A stretch of DNA of 64,000 bases from Triticum aestivum (taxonomy: Eukaryota; Streptophyta; Magnoliopsida; Poales; Poaceae): NCBI RefSeq assembly GCF_018294505.1, contig NC_057808.1, positions 223,093,325 through 223,157,324 on the forward strand, written 5' to 3'. A program made the position numbers and the translations under genes. Each line of letters begins with the position of its first letter. Position 1 is the stretch's first letter. Below the pieces are notes generated by a model, which did no database searches, was not told the origin of the DNA, and was given only the letters and a program-made list of their open reading frames with translations. Shown piece by piece: positions 10,463-21,840 of this stretch.

Positions 10463-11828
10463 TCACGATTCTGGAGTGTTCCGGAAGGACTCTCTTAAAT
10501 ATTCTTCCGGTGTCAAAGTTTGGATAATATTACTTTCAACATTGATAGGCGTACCTGAGATATAATGCTTTATTCGTTGCCCATTGACAACCTTCGGGTT
10601 AGTACCTTCGGAGTTATTTATCTTGATGGCTCCAGACCGGTAAACCTCCTCGATGATATATGGGCCTTCCCATTTTGAGAGGAGCTTTCCTGCAAAAAAT
10701 CTAAAACGAGAGTTGTACAAAAGAACATATTCTCCAACTTTAAACTCACGCTTTTGAATTCTTTTGTCATGCCATCTTTTAACTTTTTCTTCGAATAACT
10801 TTGCATTTTCATAAGCTTGGGTTTTCCATTCATCTAAAGAACTTATATCAAATGACCTCTTTTCACCAGCAAGTTTGAAATCATAATTGAGCTCTTTAAC
10901 TGCTCAATATGCTTTATGTTCTAACCCAAGAGGCAAATGACAAGCTTTTCCATAAACCATTTTATAAGGAGACATACCCATGAGACTTTTATATGCTGTT
11001 CTATAAGCCCAAAGTGCATCATCTAATTTCTTAGACCAATTCTTCCAGGACCTATTAACAGTCTTTTGCAAAATTAATTTTATTTCTCTATTGCTAAGTT
11101 CAACTTGACCACTAGACTAAGGATGATAGGGTGATGCAATTCTATAGTTAACATCATACTTAGCAAGCATCTTATGGAAAGCACCATGAATAAAGTGTGA
11201 ACCACCATCAATCATTAAATATCTAGGGACTCCAAACCTTGGGAAAATAACTTCCTTAAGCATTTTAATAGAGGTGTTGTGATCAGCACTACTGGTTGGA
11301 ATGGCTTCTACCCATTTAGTAACATAATCAACAACAACCAAAATATGTGTATACTCATTAGAGGAAGGAAAAGGTCCCATGTAATCAAATCCCCAAACCT
11401 CAAATGGTTCAGTAGCAAGCGAATAATTCATAGGCATTTCTTGACGCTTACTAATATTACCTATTCTTTGACATTCATCACAAGAAGAGACAAACTTACG
11501 GGCATCCTTGAAGAGAGTAGGCCAATAAAATCCAGATTGCAATACTTTGTGAGCAGTTCTATCTCCAGCATGATGCCCTCCATAAGCCTCGGAGTGACAT
11601 TTCCGTATGATTTGTCCCTGTTCATGCTCAAGTACACAATGTCTAACAATACCATCTACTCCTTCTTTATAAAGATGTGGGTCATCCCAAAAGTAATGTC
11701 TTGAATCATAGAAGAATTTTTTCTTTTGCTGGTATGTAAAGCTAGGTGGTAAATATTTGGCAACAATGTAATTAGCATAGTCAGCATACCAAGGAGTACT
11801 ATTAGCAACATTTATTGCAGCTAACTGC
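10463..11828 (-). pseudogene. Athila-1 integrase (3' part of pol), degenerate
   Basis: Zinc-binding region: the H residues precede SGFYWPTLFKDARKFVSSCDECQR, split here in my reading around 11540. The catalytic core has WGFDYMGPF (first D), MIDGGSHF (second D) and, past an in-frame TAG (11117-11119) after SPYHP, the expected Glu in SGQVELSN. A second in-frame stop (TGA for Trp) lies near 10903. The C-terminal module SKWEGPYIIEEVYRSGAIKI and a short tail reach 10463. Without the breaks it would integrate element cDNA; with them it cannot be made from one reading frame. Its upstream junction is the solo LTR at 11829. Confidence 0.8.
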
Positions 11829-13345
11829 TGATACGTCCATTTTGCATCATGTTTCCTTGCTGTTATTTATAATGTTTTTATCCATAATAATGCTTTTTGG
11901 AGTAATTCTAATGCCTTTTCTCTTATAATTTACAAAGTACAAACCAAGAGGGAGAATTCCTACCGCTGGAAATCTGGACCTGAAAAAGCTACGTCAGGCC
12001 ACCTATTTTGTACATCTCCAAATGAGCTGAAACTCCATCGGGATTTTTCTGGAATATTTAAGAAATGCTGGAGTCAATAAACACCAGAGGGGGGGCACTA
12101 GGTGGGCACAACCCACCTGGGCGCGCCAGGCCCCTCTGGCGCGCCCTAGTGGGTTGTGGCCTCCTCGGCCCACCTCCGGTGCCCATCTTTTGGTATATAA
12201 TTCATTTTGACCTAGAAAAAATAAGGAGGAGGCTTTCGGTACGAAGCACCGCCATCTCAAGGTGGAACTTGGGCAGGAGCACTTTTGCCCTCCGACGGAG
12301 GGATTCTGCCCGGGGAACTTCCCTCCCGGAGGGGGAAATCATCGTCATCATCATCACCAACAACTCTCCCATCTTGGGGAAGGCAACCTCCATCAACATC
12401 TTCACCAGCACCATCTCATCTAAAACCCTAGTTCATCTCTTGTATTCAATCTTGTTACTGGAACTATAGATTGTTGCTGGGGGTGACTAGTAGTGTTGAT
12501 TACATCTTGTAGTTGATTACTATATGGTTTATTTGGTGAAAGATTATATGTTCAGATCCATTATGCATATTAATACCCCTCTGCTCATGAGCATGTTTAT
12601 TGTTTGTGAGTGGTTGCCTTTGTTCTTGAGGTCACGGGTTAAATCATGTTGCAAGTAATCATGTGAATTTGATATGTGTTCGATATTTTGATAGTATGTA
12701 TGTTGTGATTCCCTTAGTTGTGTCATGTGAAAGCCGACTACATGACACTTCACCATATTTGGGCCTAAGGGAATGCATTGTGGAGTAATAAATACATGGT
12801 GGGTTGCGAGAGTGATAGAAACTTAAACGCCAGTTTATGCACTATTCCGCAAGGGACCGATTGCATCCTAGAATTTAATGTTATGGTTAGAAATTATTCT
12901 TAATACTTTTCTCGTAGTTGTGGATGCTTGCGGGAGGGTTAATCATCAGTAGGAGGTTTGTTCAAGTAAGAACAGCACCTAAGCATCGGTCCACCCACAT
13001 ATCAAATTATCAAAGTAGCTTACACAAATCAAACCAACATGATGAAAATGACTAAATGAAATTCCCGTGTACCCTCAATAACGCTTTGCTTATCATAAGA
13101 GACCGTTTTGGCCTGTCCTTTGCCTCAAAAGGATTGGGCTACCTTGCTGCATACTTGTCACTATTATCGTTACTTGCTCGTTATAAATTATCTTGTTATC
13201 GAACTACTCGCTACTTACAATTTTAGCACTTGCAGACATTACCTTACTGAAAGCTACTTGTCATTTGCTTCTGCTCCTCGCTGGGTTCGACATTCTTACT
13301 TATCGAAAAGAGCTACAATTGATCCCCTATACTTGTGGGTCATCA
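11829..13345 (+). mobile_element. Solo LTR of the Athila-1 family
   Basis: It begins TGATACGTCCATTTTGCATC and ends GTGGGTCATCA, in opposite orientation to its host. Perfect 5-bp duplications ACTGC flank it at 11824-11828 and 13346-13350. It has no internal domain, consistent with unequal recombination between the two LTRs of a former full element. It contains the family's TATA box (12191-12202) and GC-rich module (12099-12160). It separates RNase H from integrase in the host pol. Confidence 0.9.
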
Positions 13346-15227
13346 ACTGCTCATCAGGAAAACTATCATCAATAGGTAGTGGGACAAATTATCAGCTACG
13401 GGGTTATCGTCTCCTTTTCTATCAATGATATGTAAATCAAATTCTTGTAACAAGAGAACCCAACGAATAAGTCTAGGTTTCGCATCTTTATTTTCCATAA
13501 GATATTTAATAGCAACATAGTCTGTGTGAACAGTTACATTAGAATCATCAATATAAGATATAAATTTATCAGAAGCAAACACCATTGCTAAGAATTCTTT
13601 TTCAGTAGTAGCATAATTTCTTTAAGCACTGTCTAGAGTTTTACTAGCATAATGAATAACATTAAGTTTCTAATCAACTCTTTGCCCTAGAACAACACCA
13701 ACAACATAATCACTAGCATCACACATAATTTCAAAAGGCAAGTTCCAATCAGGTGGTTGAACAATAGGTGCATATATTAAGGCTTTCTTGAGTCTTTCAA
13801 AGGCTTCTAAACAATCATCATCAAAAACAAAAGGAATATCCTTTTTCAAAAGATTAGTAAGAGGCCTAGAAATTTTAGAAAAGTCTTTGATAAATCTCCA
13901 ATAGAAACCAGCATGACCTAGGAAACTACGAATACCTTTTATATCTTTAGGACATGGCATTTCCTCAATTGCATCAACCTTAGCTTGGTCCACTTCAATA
14001 CCTCTTTCAGAAATTTTATGACCCAAGACAATGCCTTCATTAACCATAAAGTGGCACTTCTCCCAATTCAAGACAAGATTTATTTGTTCACATCTGTGCA
14101 AAACTCGCTCAAGATTGCTTAAACAATCATCAAAAGACTTCCCATAAACAGAAAATTCATCCATGAAAACCTCAACAATCTTTTCACAGAAGTCAGAGAA
14201 TATAGCAGTCATACATCAATGAAAGGTAGCGGGTGCATTACATAAACCAAAAGGCATACGTCTATAAGCATAAGTTCCAAAGGGACAAGTAAAAATGGTC
14301 TTTTCTTGATCAGGTTGAGAAACAGGTATTTTTGAAAAGCCAGAGTATCCATCTAGGAAGCAAAAGTGTGTGTGCTTAGATAATCTTTCAAGCATTTGAC
14401 AATAAAAGGCAAAGGGTAATGATATTTTCTAGTTGCTTTGTTTAATTTTCTGTAATCAATTACCATTCTACAGCCTGTAACAATTCTTTGTGGAATAAGT
14501 TCATTCTTATCATTAGGAACAACAATAATACCTCCTTTCTTAGGGACACAATGAACAGGACTTACCCATCTACTGTCAGCCATAGGATAGATTATACATG
14601 CTTCTAGAAGTTTTAAGATTTCCGTTCTCACCACTTCCTTCATTTTTGGATTCAATCGACGTTGGTGATCAACAACGGGTTTAGCATCAGGTTCCATATT
14701 AATTTTGTGCTGATATAGAGTGGGACTAATGCCCTTTATATCATCAAGAGTATATCCAATAGCAGCCCGGTGCTTCCTTAGAACTTTCAATAATCTTTCT
14801 TCTTCATGTTCTGAAAGGTTAGCACTAATAATAACAGGATATATTTCCTTTTCAGCGAGTTAAGCATATTTGAAAGTGTCTGGCAATTGTTTTAATTCAA
14901 ACACAGGATCACCTTTAGGTGGAGGAGGACCTCCTAGAGTTTCAATAGGCAAATTGTGTTTAAGTAGAGGACGTTGTTCAAAGAAAACCTTATCTATTTC
15001 ATTTCTTTCATGCATATGTAAATCATTTTCATGGTCTAGCAAATATTATTCTAAAGGATCAGTAGGTGGAACAACAATAGAAGCAAGAACAATTAATTCA
15101 TCCTTAATAGGCAATTATTTTTCATGATGATTTCTACTAAACTTGGAAAAATTAAACTCATGAGACTCATCACCAAAGCTAACACCAACAATTTGTTACT
15201 TACAATCTATCTTAGCATTAACTGTAT
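13346..15227 (-). pseudogene. Athila-1 reverse transcriptase and RNase H, degenerate
   Basis: Reading leftward: a linker (15042-14860) ending in a stop; the RT N-terminus (14790-14353) with HQRRLNPKMKEVV, SPVHCVPKKGG and VIDYRKLNKATRK; a frame change near 14353; then DGYSGFSKIP and FGLCNAPATF in another frame with an in-frame TGA near 14217; then the catalytic segment, FMDEFSVYG where the family has FxDD. GHKISERGIEVD and the connection domain follow. RNase H begins with FEIMCDASDYVVG and continues to [13 protein letters not shown] and NPVADNLSH at 13346. The D-to-E change in the YxDD-type box and the stops argue strongly against activity. Confidence 0.8.
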
Positions 15228-15710
15228 TCAAGAAAGGTCTTCCAAAGATAATGGGACAAAAGTCATCTTGTGGGGAACCAAGACAAGAAAATCAATAGGG
15301 TATTTAGTTTTCCCACACAAGACTTCAACATCTCTATTAATCCCAACTGGTGATATGGTGTCTCTATTAGCAAGTTTAATAGTAACATGTATTTCTTCTA
15401 TCTCACCAGGTGCTATGTCTTTCATGATTTCTTCATATAAAGTGTAAGGAATAGCACTCACACTAGCACCCATGTCACATAAACCATGATAATAGTGATC
15501 TCCTATTTTAACTGAAATAACAGGCATGCCAACAACAGGTCTATGTTTATCTCTTTTATTAGGTTTAGCAATTCTAGCAGCTTCTTCACAGAAGTAAATA
15601 ACACGCCCATCCATATCTTCTTCCAAGAGATCTTTAACCATTGCAATACTAGGTTCAACTTTAATTTGCTCATCAGGTTTAGGTGTTCTAATATAGCTTT
15701 TGTTTACCAC
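15228..15710 (-). pseudogene. Athila-1 aspartic protease region
   Basis: An open stretch of 160 residues contains PVVGMPVISVKIGDHYYHGLCDMGASVSAIPYTLYEEI. In this clade the protease site reads C-D-x-G-A-S, with the Asp as the catalytic residue. The segment joins gag upstream and RT downstream, from which it is separated by stops. Confidence 0.65.
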
Positions 15711-15733
15711 AGTTGAAACTTTAGCATGTTTCT

Positions 15734-16568
15734 TTATCCTAACAAGGAAAGGTGGTTTCTCAATATAAGGAGAAGGAACAACTGGATCAACATTATAAAG
15801 TATAATTTCTTCTTTAACCGGTACTGGTTCTTTAATTTCTTCTTTAATAGGTGGGTGATATTATATTTAAACCACTTCTCCTCAGGGAGTTCAACATGAG
15901 TAGCAAATGATTCACAAAAGGAGGCTACTATCTCAGAGTCAAGTCCATATTTAGTGCTAAACTTTTGAAAAGCATCAGTATCCATAAAAGATTTAACACA
16001 ATCATACTTAAGTTTAATACCTGACTCTTTACCTTCGTCGAGTTCCCAATATTCCGAGTTGCATTTAATTCTTTCCAAAAGATCCCACCAGAATTCAATA
16101 GTCCTCTTCATAATGAACCACCACAAGAAGTATCAAGCATGGTTTGATCATTACGAGAAAGACGAGCATAAAAATTCTGGATAATAATTTCCCTTGAGAG
16201 CTCATGATTGGGGCATGAATATAACATTGACTTAAGCCTCCCCCAAGCTAGAGCGATACTTTCTCCTTCACGAGCCCAAAAATTATATATATAATTCCAA
16301 TCACGATGAACTAGACGCATAGGATATTTTTTTGGTGAAACTCCAATTTCAAACGATTCCAATTCCATGATCCAATATCATCACATAGCCTATACCATGC
16401 CAATGCTTTTCCCTTCAAAGATAAAGGGAAAACCTTTTTCATCACTTCATCCCTGGGTAAACCTGCAAGCTTAAAAAATCCACAATTTTTTTCCACATAT
16501 ATCAAGTGCATATGAGGATGTTCGGTTCCATCTCCTGCATAAGGATTAGCTAGCGGACGTTCTATCAT
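15734..16568 (-). pseudogene. Athila-1 gag, frameshifted
   Basis: Consecutive minus-strand frames (16568-16311, 16368-16108, 16126-15734) show the retrotransposon gag signature: PYAGDGTEHPHMHL, FPLSLKGKALAWYRLCD, WNWNRLKLEFHQKN, then FWAREGESIALAWGRLKSML and NFYARLSRNDQTMLDTSCGG. At least two frameshifts divide it. Gag would form the particle. Confidence 0.75.
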
Positions 16569-16766
16569 ACCCGAAGGAATTTAATATTCAATATTTTCAG
16601 TGGGTGCAGTAGGTTGAGGGGTAGCTAATTGTGGTTCCGGATGAGGTGAAGATACCCCGAACAAACCCCTCAAAGGATTGTTTTCCATACTAACAAGTGA
16701 CAATAAATTTCAGCACACTATATAAATGTTTCCTTACCAAATTCCACAAACCAAAGGCGCTTCACT

Positions 16767-16784
16767 CCCCGGAAACGGCGCAAG
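16767..16784 (-). other. Primer binding site of Athila-1
   Basis: The minus strand reads TTGCGCCGTTTCCGGGGA, 10 nt from the LTR. It is two mismatches from TGGCGCCGTTGCCGGGGA, the sequence I expect for priming by plant tRNA-Asp. Confidence 0.6.
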
Positions 16785-16794
16785 AAAATAGCCT

Positions 16795-18269
16795 TGATGA
16801 CCCACAAGTATCGGGTATCAATTGTAGCTCTTTTCTATAAGTAAGAGTGTCGAACCCAACGAGGAGCATAAGGAAATGACAAGTAGTTTTCAGTAAGGTA
16901 ATGTCTGCAAGTGCTGAAATTGTAAGTAGCGGAGTAGTTTGATAGCAAGATAATTTGTAACGAGCAAGTAACGGTAGTAATAACAAAAGTGCAGCAAGGT
17001 AGCCCAATCCTTTTGAGGCAAAGGACATGCCAAAACGGTCTCTTATGATAAGCAAAGCGTTCTTGAGGGTACACGGGAATTTCATCTAGTCACTTTCATC
17101 ATGTTGGTTTGATTTGTGTTCGCTACTTTGATAATTTGATATGTGGGTGGACCAGTGCTTAGGTGTTGTTCTTACTTGAACAAACCTCCTACTTATGATT
17201 AACCCTCCCACAAGCATCCGCAACTACGAGAAAAGTATTAAGAATAAATTCTAACCATAGCATTAAACTTTTGGATCCAATCGGCCCCTTACAAAATAGC
17301 GCATAAACTGGGGTTTAAGCTTCTGTCACTCTCGCAACCCACCATATAATTGCTACTCCACAATGCATTCCCATTCCCTTAGGCCCAAATATGGTGATGT
17401 GTCATGTAGTAAATACCGAACACATATCAAGTTCACATGATTACTTGCAACATGATTTCTCCCGTGACCTCAAGAACAAAAGTAACCACTCACAAATGAT
17501 AAACATGTTCATGATCAGAGGAGTATTAAATAACATAATGGATCTGAACATACAATCTTCCACCAAATAAACCATATAGTAATCAACTACAAGATGTAAT
17601 CAACACTACTAGTCACCCAAAAGCACCAATCTATAGTTTCGGTAACAAGGTTGAACACAAGAGATGAACTAGGGTTTGAGAGGAGATGGTGCTGTTGAAG
17701 ATGTTGATGGAGATTGCCCTCCCCAAGATGGGAGAGTTGTTGGTGATGATGACAATGATTTCCCCCTCCAGGAGGGAAGTTCCCCCGGCGAAATCGCTCC
17801 GCCGGAGGGCAAAAGTGCTCCTGCCCAAGTTCCGCCTCGAGAGGGCGGCGCTCCGTCCCGAAAGTCTCCTCCTTTATTTTTTCTAGGTCAAAATGACTTA
17901 TATACCAGAAGATGGGCACCGGAGGTGGGCCGAGGAGGCCACAACCCACCAGGGCGCGCCTGGGGGGCCTGGCGCGCCCAGGTGGGTTGTGCCCACCTGG
18001 TGGCCCCCTCTGGTGTTTATTGGCTCCAGTATTTCTTAAATAATCCATAAAAAATCTCCGTGAAGTTTCAACTAATTTGGAGTTGTGCAGAATAGGTGGC
18101 CTGACATAGCTTTTCCAGGTCCAGATTTCTTGTTGCCGGAATTCTCCCTCTTGGTGTGTTCCTTGCAAATTATGAGAGAAAAGGCATTAGAATTACTCCA
18201 AAAAGCATTATTATGGATAAAAAAATTATAAATAACAGTAAGAAAACATGATGCAAAATGGACGTAGCA
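16795..18269 (-). repeat. Athila-1 5' LTR
   Basis: In plus orientation it begins tgatgacccacaagtatc and ends gacgtagca (the family consensus end is gacgtatca). Length is 1475 bp. It is collinear with the 3' LTR, the solo LTR and the LTR at 41651-43166. A GC-rich module lies at 17937-18002 and a minus-strand TATA box at 17897-17907. Confidence 0.85.
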
Positions 18270-18462
18270 GTACGCGTCAGTGCTATACAAACTGTTTTTA
18301 ACCCCTTTCCGCGACGGCATTTGGAACCGTTGCCAAGTGAGTGTGGGCGATAGGGGGTCCTTCCCACACGACCCAGAAATCGTTGGGGATAGGCCCTCCT
18401 GGGACACCAAATGAGCTCGTGTGTGATCGGGCGAGGCATCGAAACCTAATCATTTCCGTAGG

Positions 18463-18670
18463 TATGTACATCCCCCACGGTGAATCCCAGAAAAACATTT
18501 ACATAGGTATGTATATCACACACAGTCAATCCAAGGAACATGTTTTTGTTCTTATGTACATCCCACACAGTCAATCCAAGGAAAACGTTTCGTTCTTATG
18601 TACATCCCACATAGTCAATCCAGGGAAAATGTTTCCGTTCGTATGTACATCCCACACAGTTTTATGTGTA
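18463..18670. repeat. CACTA subterminal repeats, about 44 bp, five copies
   Basis: Units begin at about 18463, 18508, 18555, 18597 and 18641. Each contains tgtacatcccacacagtcaa or a close variant, followed by ccaaggaaaa(c/t)gttt. Subterminal tandem motifs are typical transposase-binding regions of CACTA elements; the binding role is inferred. Confidence 0.7.
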
Positions 18671-19085
18671 GGCTCATGTGCGAAAGGTGTAACTATCACA
18701 CACGCTCTGCCTTGGTTAACTGTTTTCTTTTATCAACTACATCACACACGATTTGATGAAGAAAACTATGTGGCATTGGGCTATCCATCACAAGCGCTGT
18801 TACTGCTAGAACCGTTTGCAAAGTTCCATGACACATTTAGCAGGTTTATTAGTTTACAGTTAATAATTCCAGTATTACGCAAATTCACATTTCATATCAA
18901 ACAGTTGTTTGCCAATTTCATATCAGGCACATAAATATATTATAACATCACAGTATTATAGCTACATGAAAACAACACAGTACAACATATAGCTAGTTGA
19001 ACTTCATAAGAACAATATATTCATTTCCCTAATCGAGATCATCCAGGCTCGTCTTATTCACCTCTACTTTCATTTCAGTAAGAAC
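18671..19085. other. CACTA internal sequence without gene
   Basis: AT-rich sequence with a few further tatcacacacg-type subterminal words near 18690 and 18740. I see no ORF or structure. Confidence 0.4.
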
Positions 19086-20408
19086 CTATTTTGCACTGGC
19101 CAACTGGGAAAGTGCCTCCTCCTTCTCCAACACCATCTTAGAAAAGTCTGGTTCAAAAAATCTGAGCTCATTCTCCACATTCCTCTTTTTATCCCGCATC
19201 TTCAAATATTCTTCAGCGTTGACAACACTTTCTCTGTTGTTTTCCTCATACATGCTCCAGAGCTTCGCTAGGCACATCTTCAAAGACTGTGGCCACTCTT
19301 GATCAACCACTCCAAGTAAGAACACTTCCGTTCATCCTATAATATTTAAAACTAGATCAGTAACAATTGTAGGGGAAATGGGTTTACAGCAACATAGAAA
19401 ATCACCAATGCTTATTTTGAAAAACTGAAGAAACATGTTAATTATGACATATCTTCTCAAAAAGATCAATGTGCAAATGAATTAATTGCTACTGAGACAA
19501 CAACCAAATTCTGGAACATCAGAAGCTATAATTAACTACTACAACGCTACAAGTTCTTACTCATGTACAATAAATAATAAATTGAACATTTTATGAGGAA
19601 GGTAAATATAACTACAACAGCATAGCGACAGTGTTTGGATGACAGCAAATTGATACTAAAAGGTGTGTACATGCACAAATTTAGTAACATAGAACTAATA
19701 GCACTAAGGCCGTCCACTATGTATGCCAAAACTAGTGTAAAGACAACTGTTGCTACATCTCGCAGCGGTGCCCTGCACTGGCGAGCCGATGCAGCGGAAA
19801 AAAATCAGGGACCCGGACTACGGAGCACCTAGTTGCTCCGATGCCCGGTTCCTTCGTGCCATAAAGATTTAGTATTTTACTGCCTGGCTGCTCGGATGTG
19901 TGGACAAAGTTGGCTGCACAAACTGCTGAAGCGGTGCCAAATAATTTTCTAATGGCACCGCTGATGAGATGGCAACAATTTAAGATACTAGGTACAAACT
20001 GTGACACTGTCTTATGATGTGTTTGGTTGAAGGTGTGGTATGAATGGGTTGGGACCGTGACAGTGTCTGAATCAGATCTAACAAATGATTTGTAACAAAG
20101 AAAGAGGGTCTAACCTTCTTTGCACATGCCAGAAACTTCCTCCCACTGTCCACAGATTCAAACGCAACTAGCTTCACGCATGGAGATTGATGGTGACGAC
20201 GAGCAGATAGATCTGCAGCCACCCCGCTCCATTCGTTGCCACTGATGGTCCTAGGGAGCTACAAGAAGAAGAAATGACTCAAATCGACCGCCGGTAAAAA
20301 TCCTTCATTCCAAGTCATAGCCCGAGAGAGAGAAGAGAGGCATACCCGGGTAGTGAAGGAGTCGTCGCCGGAGGAGGAACCGCTGGAGAGGTCTTTGAAG
20401 AAGACCAT
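19086..20408 (-). pseudogene. CACTA-borne GRF-type zinc-finger / coiled-coil gene, one frameshift
   Basis: A three-exon model fits GT-AG rules: exon 1 20408-20346 (21 codons, MVFFKDLSSGSSSGDD), exon 2 20258-20115 (48 codons), exon 3 19336-19086. Exon 2 carries SPCVKLVAFESVDSGRKFLACAKK, and exon 3 opens with ERKCSYLEW. Together these give the C...GRKFxxC...C...W spacing of GRF zinc fingers (PF06839), which bind nucleic acid. The rest, WPQSL...LAKLW onward, is Glu/Lys-rich and coiled-coil-like, ending at TAG. Just after LEW the frame shifts by one base near 19305, so the finger and the coiled coil are in different frames. Intron-containing cargo in a transposon suggests capture of a genomic gene. 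Confidence 0.55.
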
Positions 20409-20913
20409 GGCGACCCCGGCGGTAGGATGCGAGACGACGAGAGCGAGGAAGCGGCTATAACTTAGGAAGGAAGGAAGGAGGAAACAGGGGAAATGTGACT
20501 TGTGGTCGAGAAGAAAAAGGGGGTGGGAAGGGGGAGGGGGCGGGGGTAGATATTTTGGCGGTAGGCCAAAATTTTGGAAATGTGGAGGGAAACTTTGCGC
20601 GCGGTGCCGCCGGACCATTCACTTTGAACGATTGTGTGCATTGCAAATGATTCTTGTGCTTTACGCGCATGGGATGAGTTTGATAATTCAAATTTTGGTG
20701 GAAATTTCCCTAGGTACATCATTGCATATTTTAACACCGCTTGCTAATTTGGGCACACAAAAGAGCGTACAGTAGACAGACCACACTAACTGAATCGAGC
20801 AATTTTAGTAATTAAACAGAGCCAGTTGACCTAAACATTGCTCTAACAAAAGACCAGCATTAAAAACAAAGCCTAAGTACACATAATTTTAACAAATCCG
20901 CCGCCGCACCGGC
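20409..20913. other. Spacer between two divergent-age CACTA ORFs
   Basis: It holds the presumed 5' flank of the GRF gene (purine-rich on plus, 20460-20590) and AT-rich sequence. No TATA box stands out. Confidence 0.35.
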
Positions 20914-21598
20914 CTATGCATCGCCGGTGTGAGATGAGACGTCGATGACTTGTCCTGGTGACATGCCGCTGTCGGTGGACTCCACGTCCCCCCTGCTGAA
21001 GTCAACAACGTCCTCGTCCTCTGTGCTGCCCTCAAGGTTGTGGTACTCGTAGTAGTGGCTGCGCCAAAGCTCATGTTGGTACTCCACCGCCGATTCCTCG
21101 ATGGATAGACTCTTCTCTACCTCGACCTCGGCCACGCACAACTCCTCCTCCCGGCGCTCCTCGATCTCCGCCGCCTCTTGCATCTCCAGCTCCCGCTCGG
21201 CAACCTCATGAGGAAGCAGGTGCTCCATGGCCACCGCCGGAATTTTAGACATGGGTTGCATGCTGGAGTCCGAGGTGGCCTGGAATATCTTGGTGTGTGC
21301 ATCCTCGATCTTGGCGTGGATGACCTCGACCCGGGCCAGGGTGACATCGGCGGCACGGACGGTAGCTCGAGCGCTCTCGACATTTGCAGCCGGCGTCGCA
21401 GCAGGAGCTGCAGCCGTCTCGGCTGCTACAGCTGCCCTGTCGGCTGCTGCACGCCCTCTCGACGGAAGCGGCCACGCTCAATGTGGATGTGATGGCACTC
21501 TCGGCATAGGCGGCCGCGCTCTCGGCGAAGGCAGACGCGCTCGGGGGGGAGGACACGGCCATCGTATGGGCCTTCACGAAGCGTTTCCATGGTGTCAT
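20914..21598 (-). pseudogene. Ala/Glu-rich coiled-coil ORF in CACTA, frameshifted
   Basis: I do not recognise a family. The frame opens at 21598 (MTPWKRFVKAHTMAVSS) with Ala/Ser-rich repeats of the type AESAAAYAES. It changes frame near 21465, where the Ala-rich composition continues one base over, and then runs to TGA at 20914 through AERELEMQEAAEIEERREEE, likely a coiled coil, and an acidic C-terminus. One indel therefore separates about 45 N-terminal residues from about 180 others. Long plus-strand frames over the same GC-rich stretch are mirror artefacts. Confidence 0.45.
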
Positions 21599-21840
21599 CG
21601 TTGCAAGAAGGGGGTGCGGGAATGGGGATTGGGATTCGTGGATTCGGGGGTTGCCGGCACTGGAGCAGACGAGCCGGCGAAGATTAAGGAGGGAGACTTA
21701 AATCGACCCAAATATTTTCATCGCAAACGGTTCCTAGAAAACAACTATGTGTGATGTTGTAGATATTTTTTATTAGTTGTGAAAGACGAATTTGGAGTAA
21801 AGTGGCAACGGATTGTGTTTTAATTGAACGAGAATTTTTT

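Larger units (their letters stand above)
1..18269 (-). mobile_element. Athila-clade Ty3/gypsy retrotransposon, nearly full length, degenerate
   Basis: Reading the minus strand gives, in order, the 5' LTR (16795-18269), a PBS, gag, protease, reverse transcriptase/RNase H, integrase, a long 3' region with one ORF, a polypurine tract, and the 3' LTR (8002 leftward, leaving the window with about 116 bp missing by alignment to the 5' LTR). The GFDYMGPFPSS integrase motif and the distant tRNA-Asp-like PBS fit the Athila clade. Two later insertions interrupt it, a Tat-lineage fragment (542-7143) and a solo LTR (11829-13345). Coding parts contain several stops and frameshifts, so it is not autonomous. 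It sits in the CACTA element that resumes at 18270; the candidate TSD gtacg (18270-18274) cannot be checked because the other end lies outside. Confidence 0.85.
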
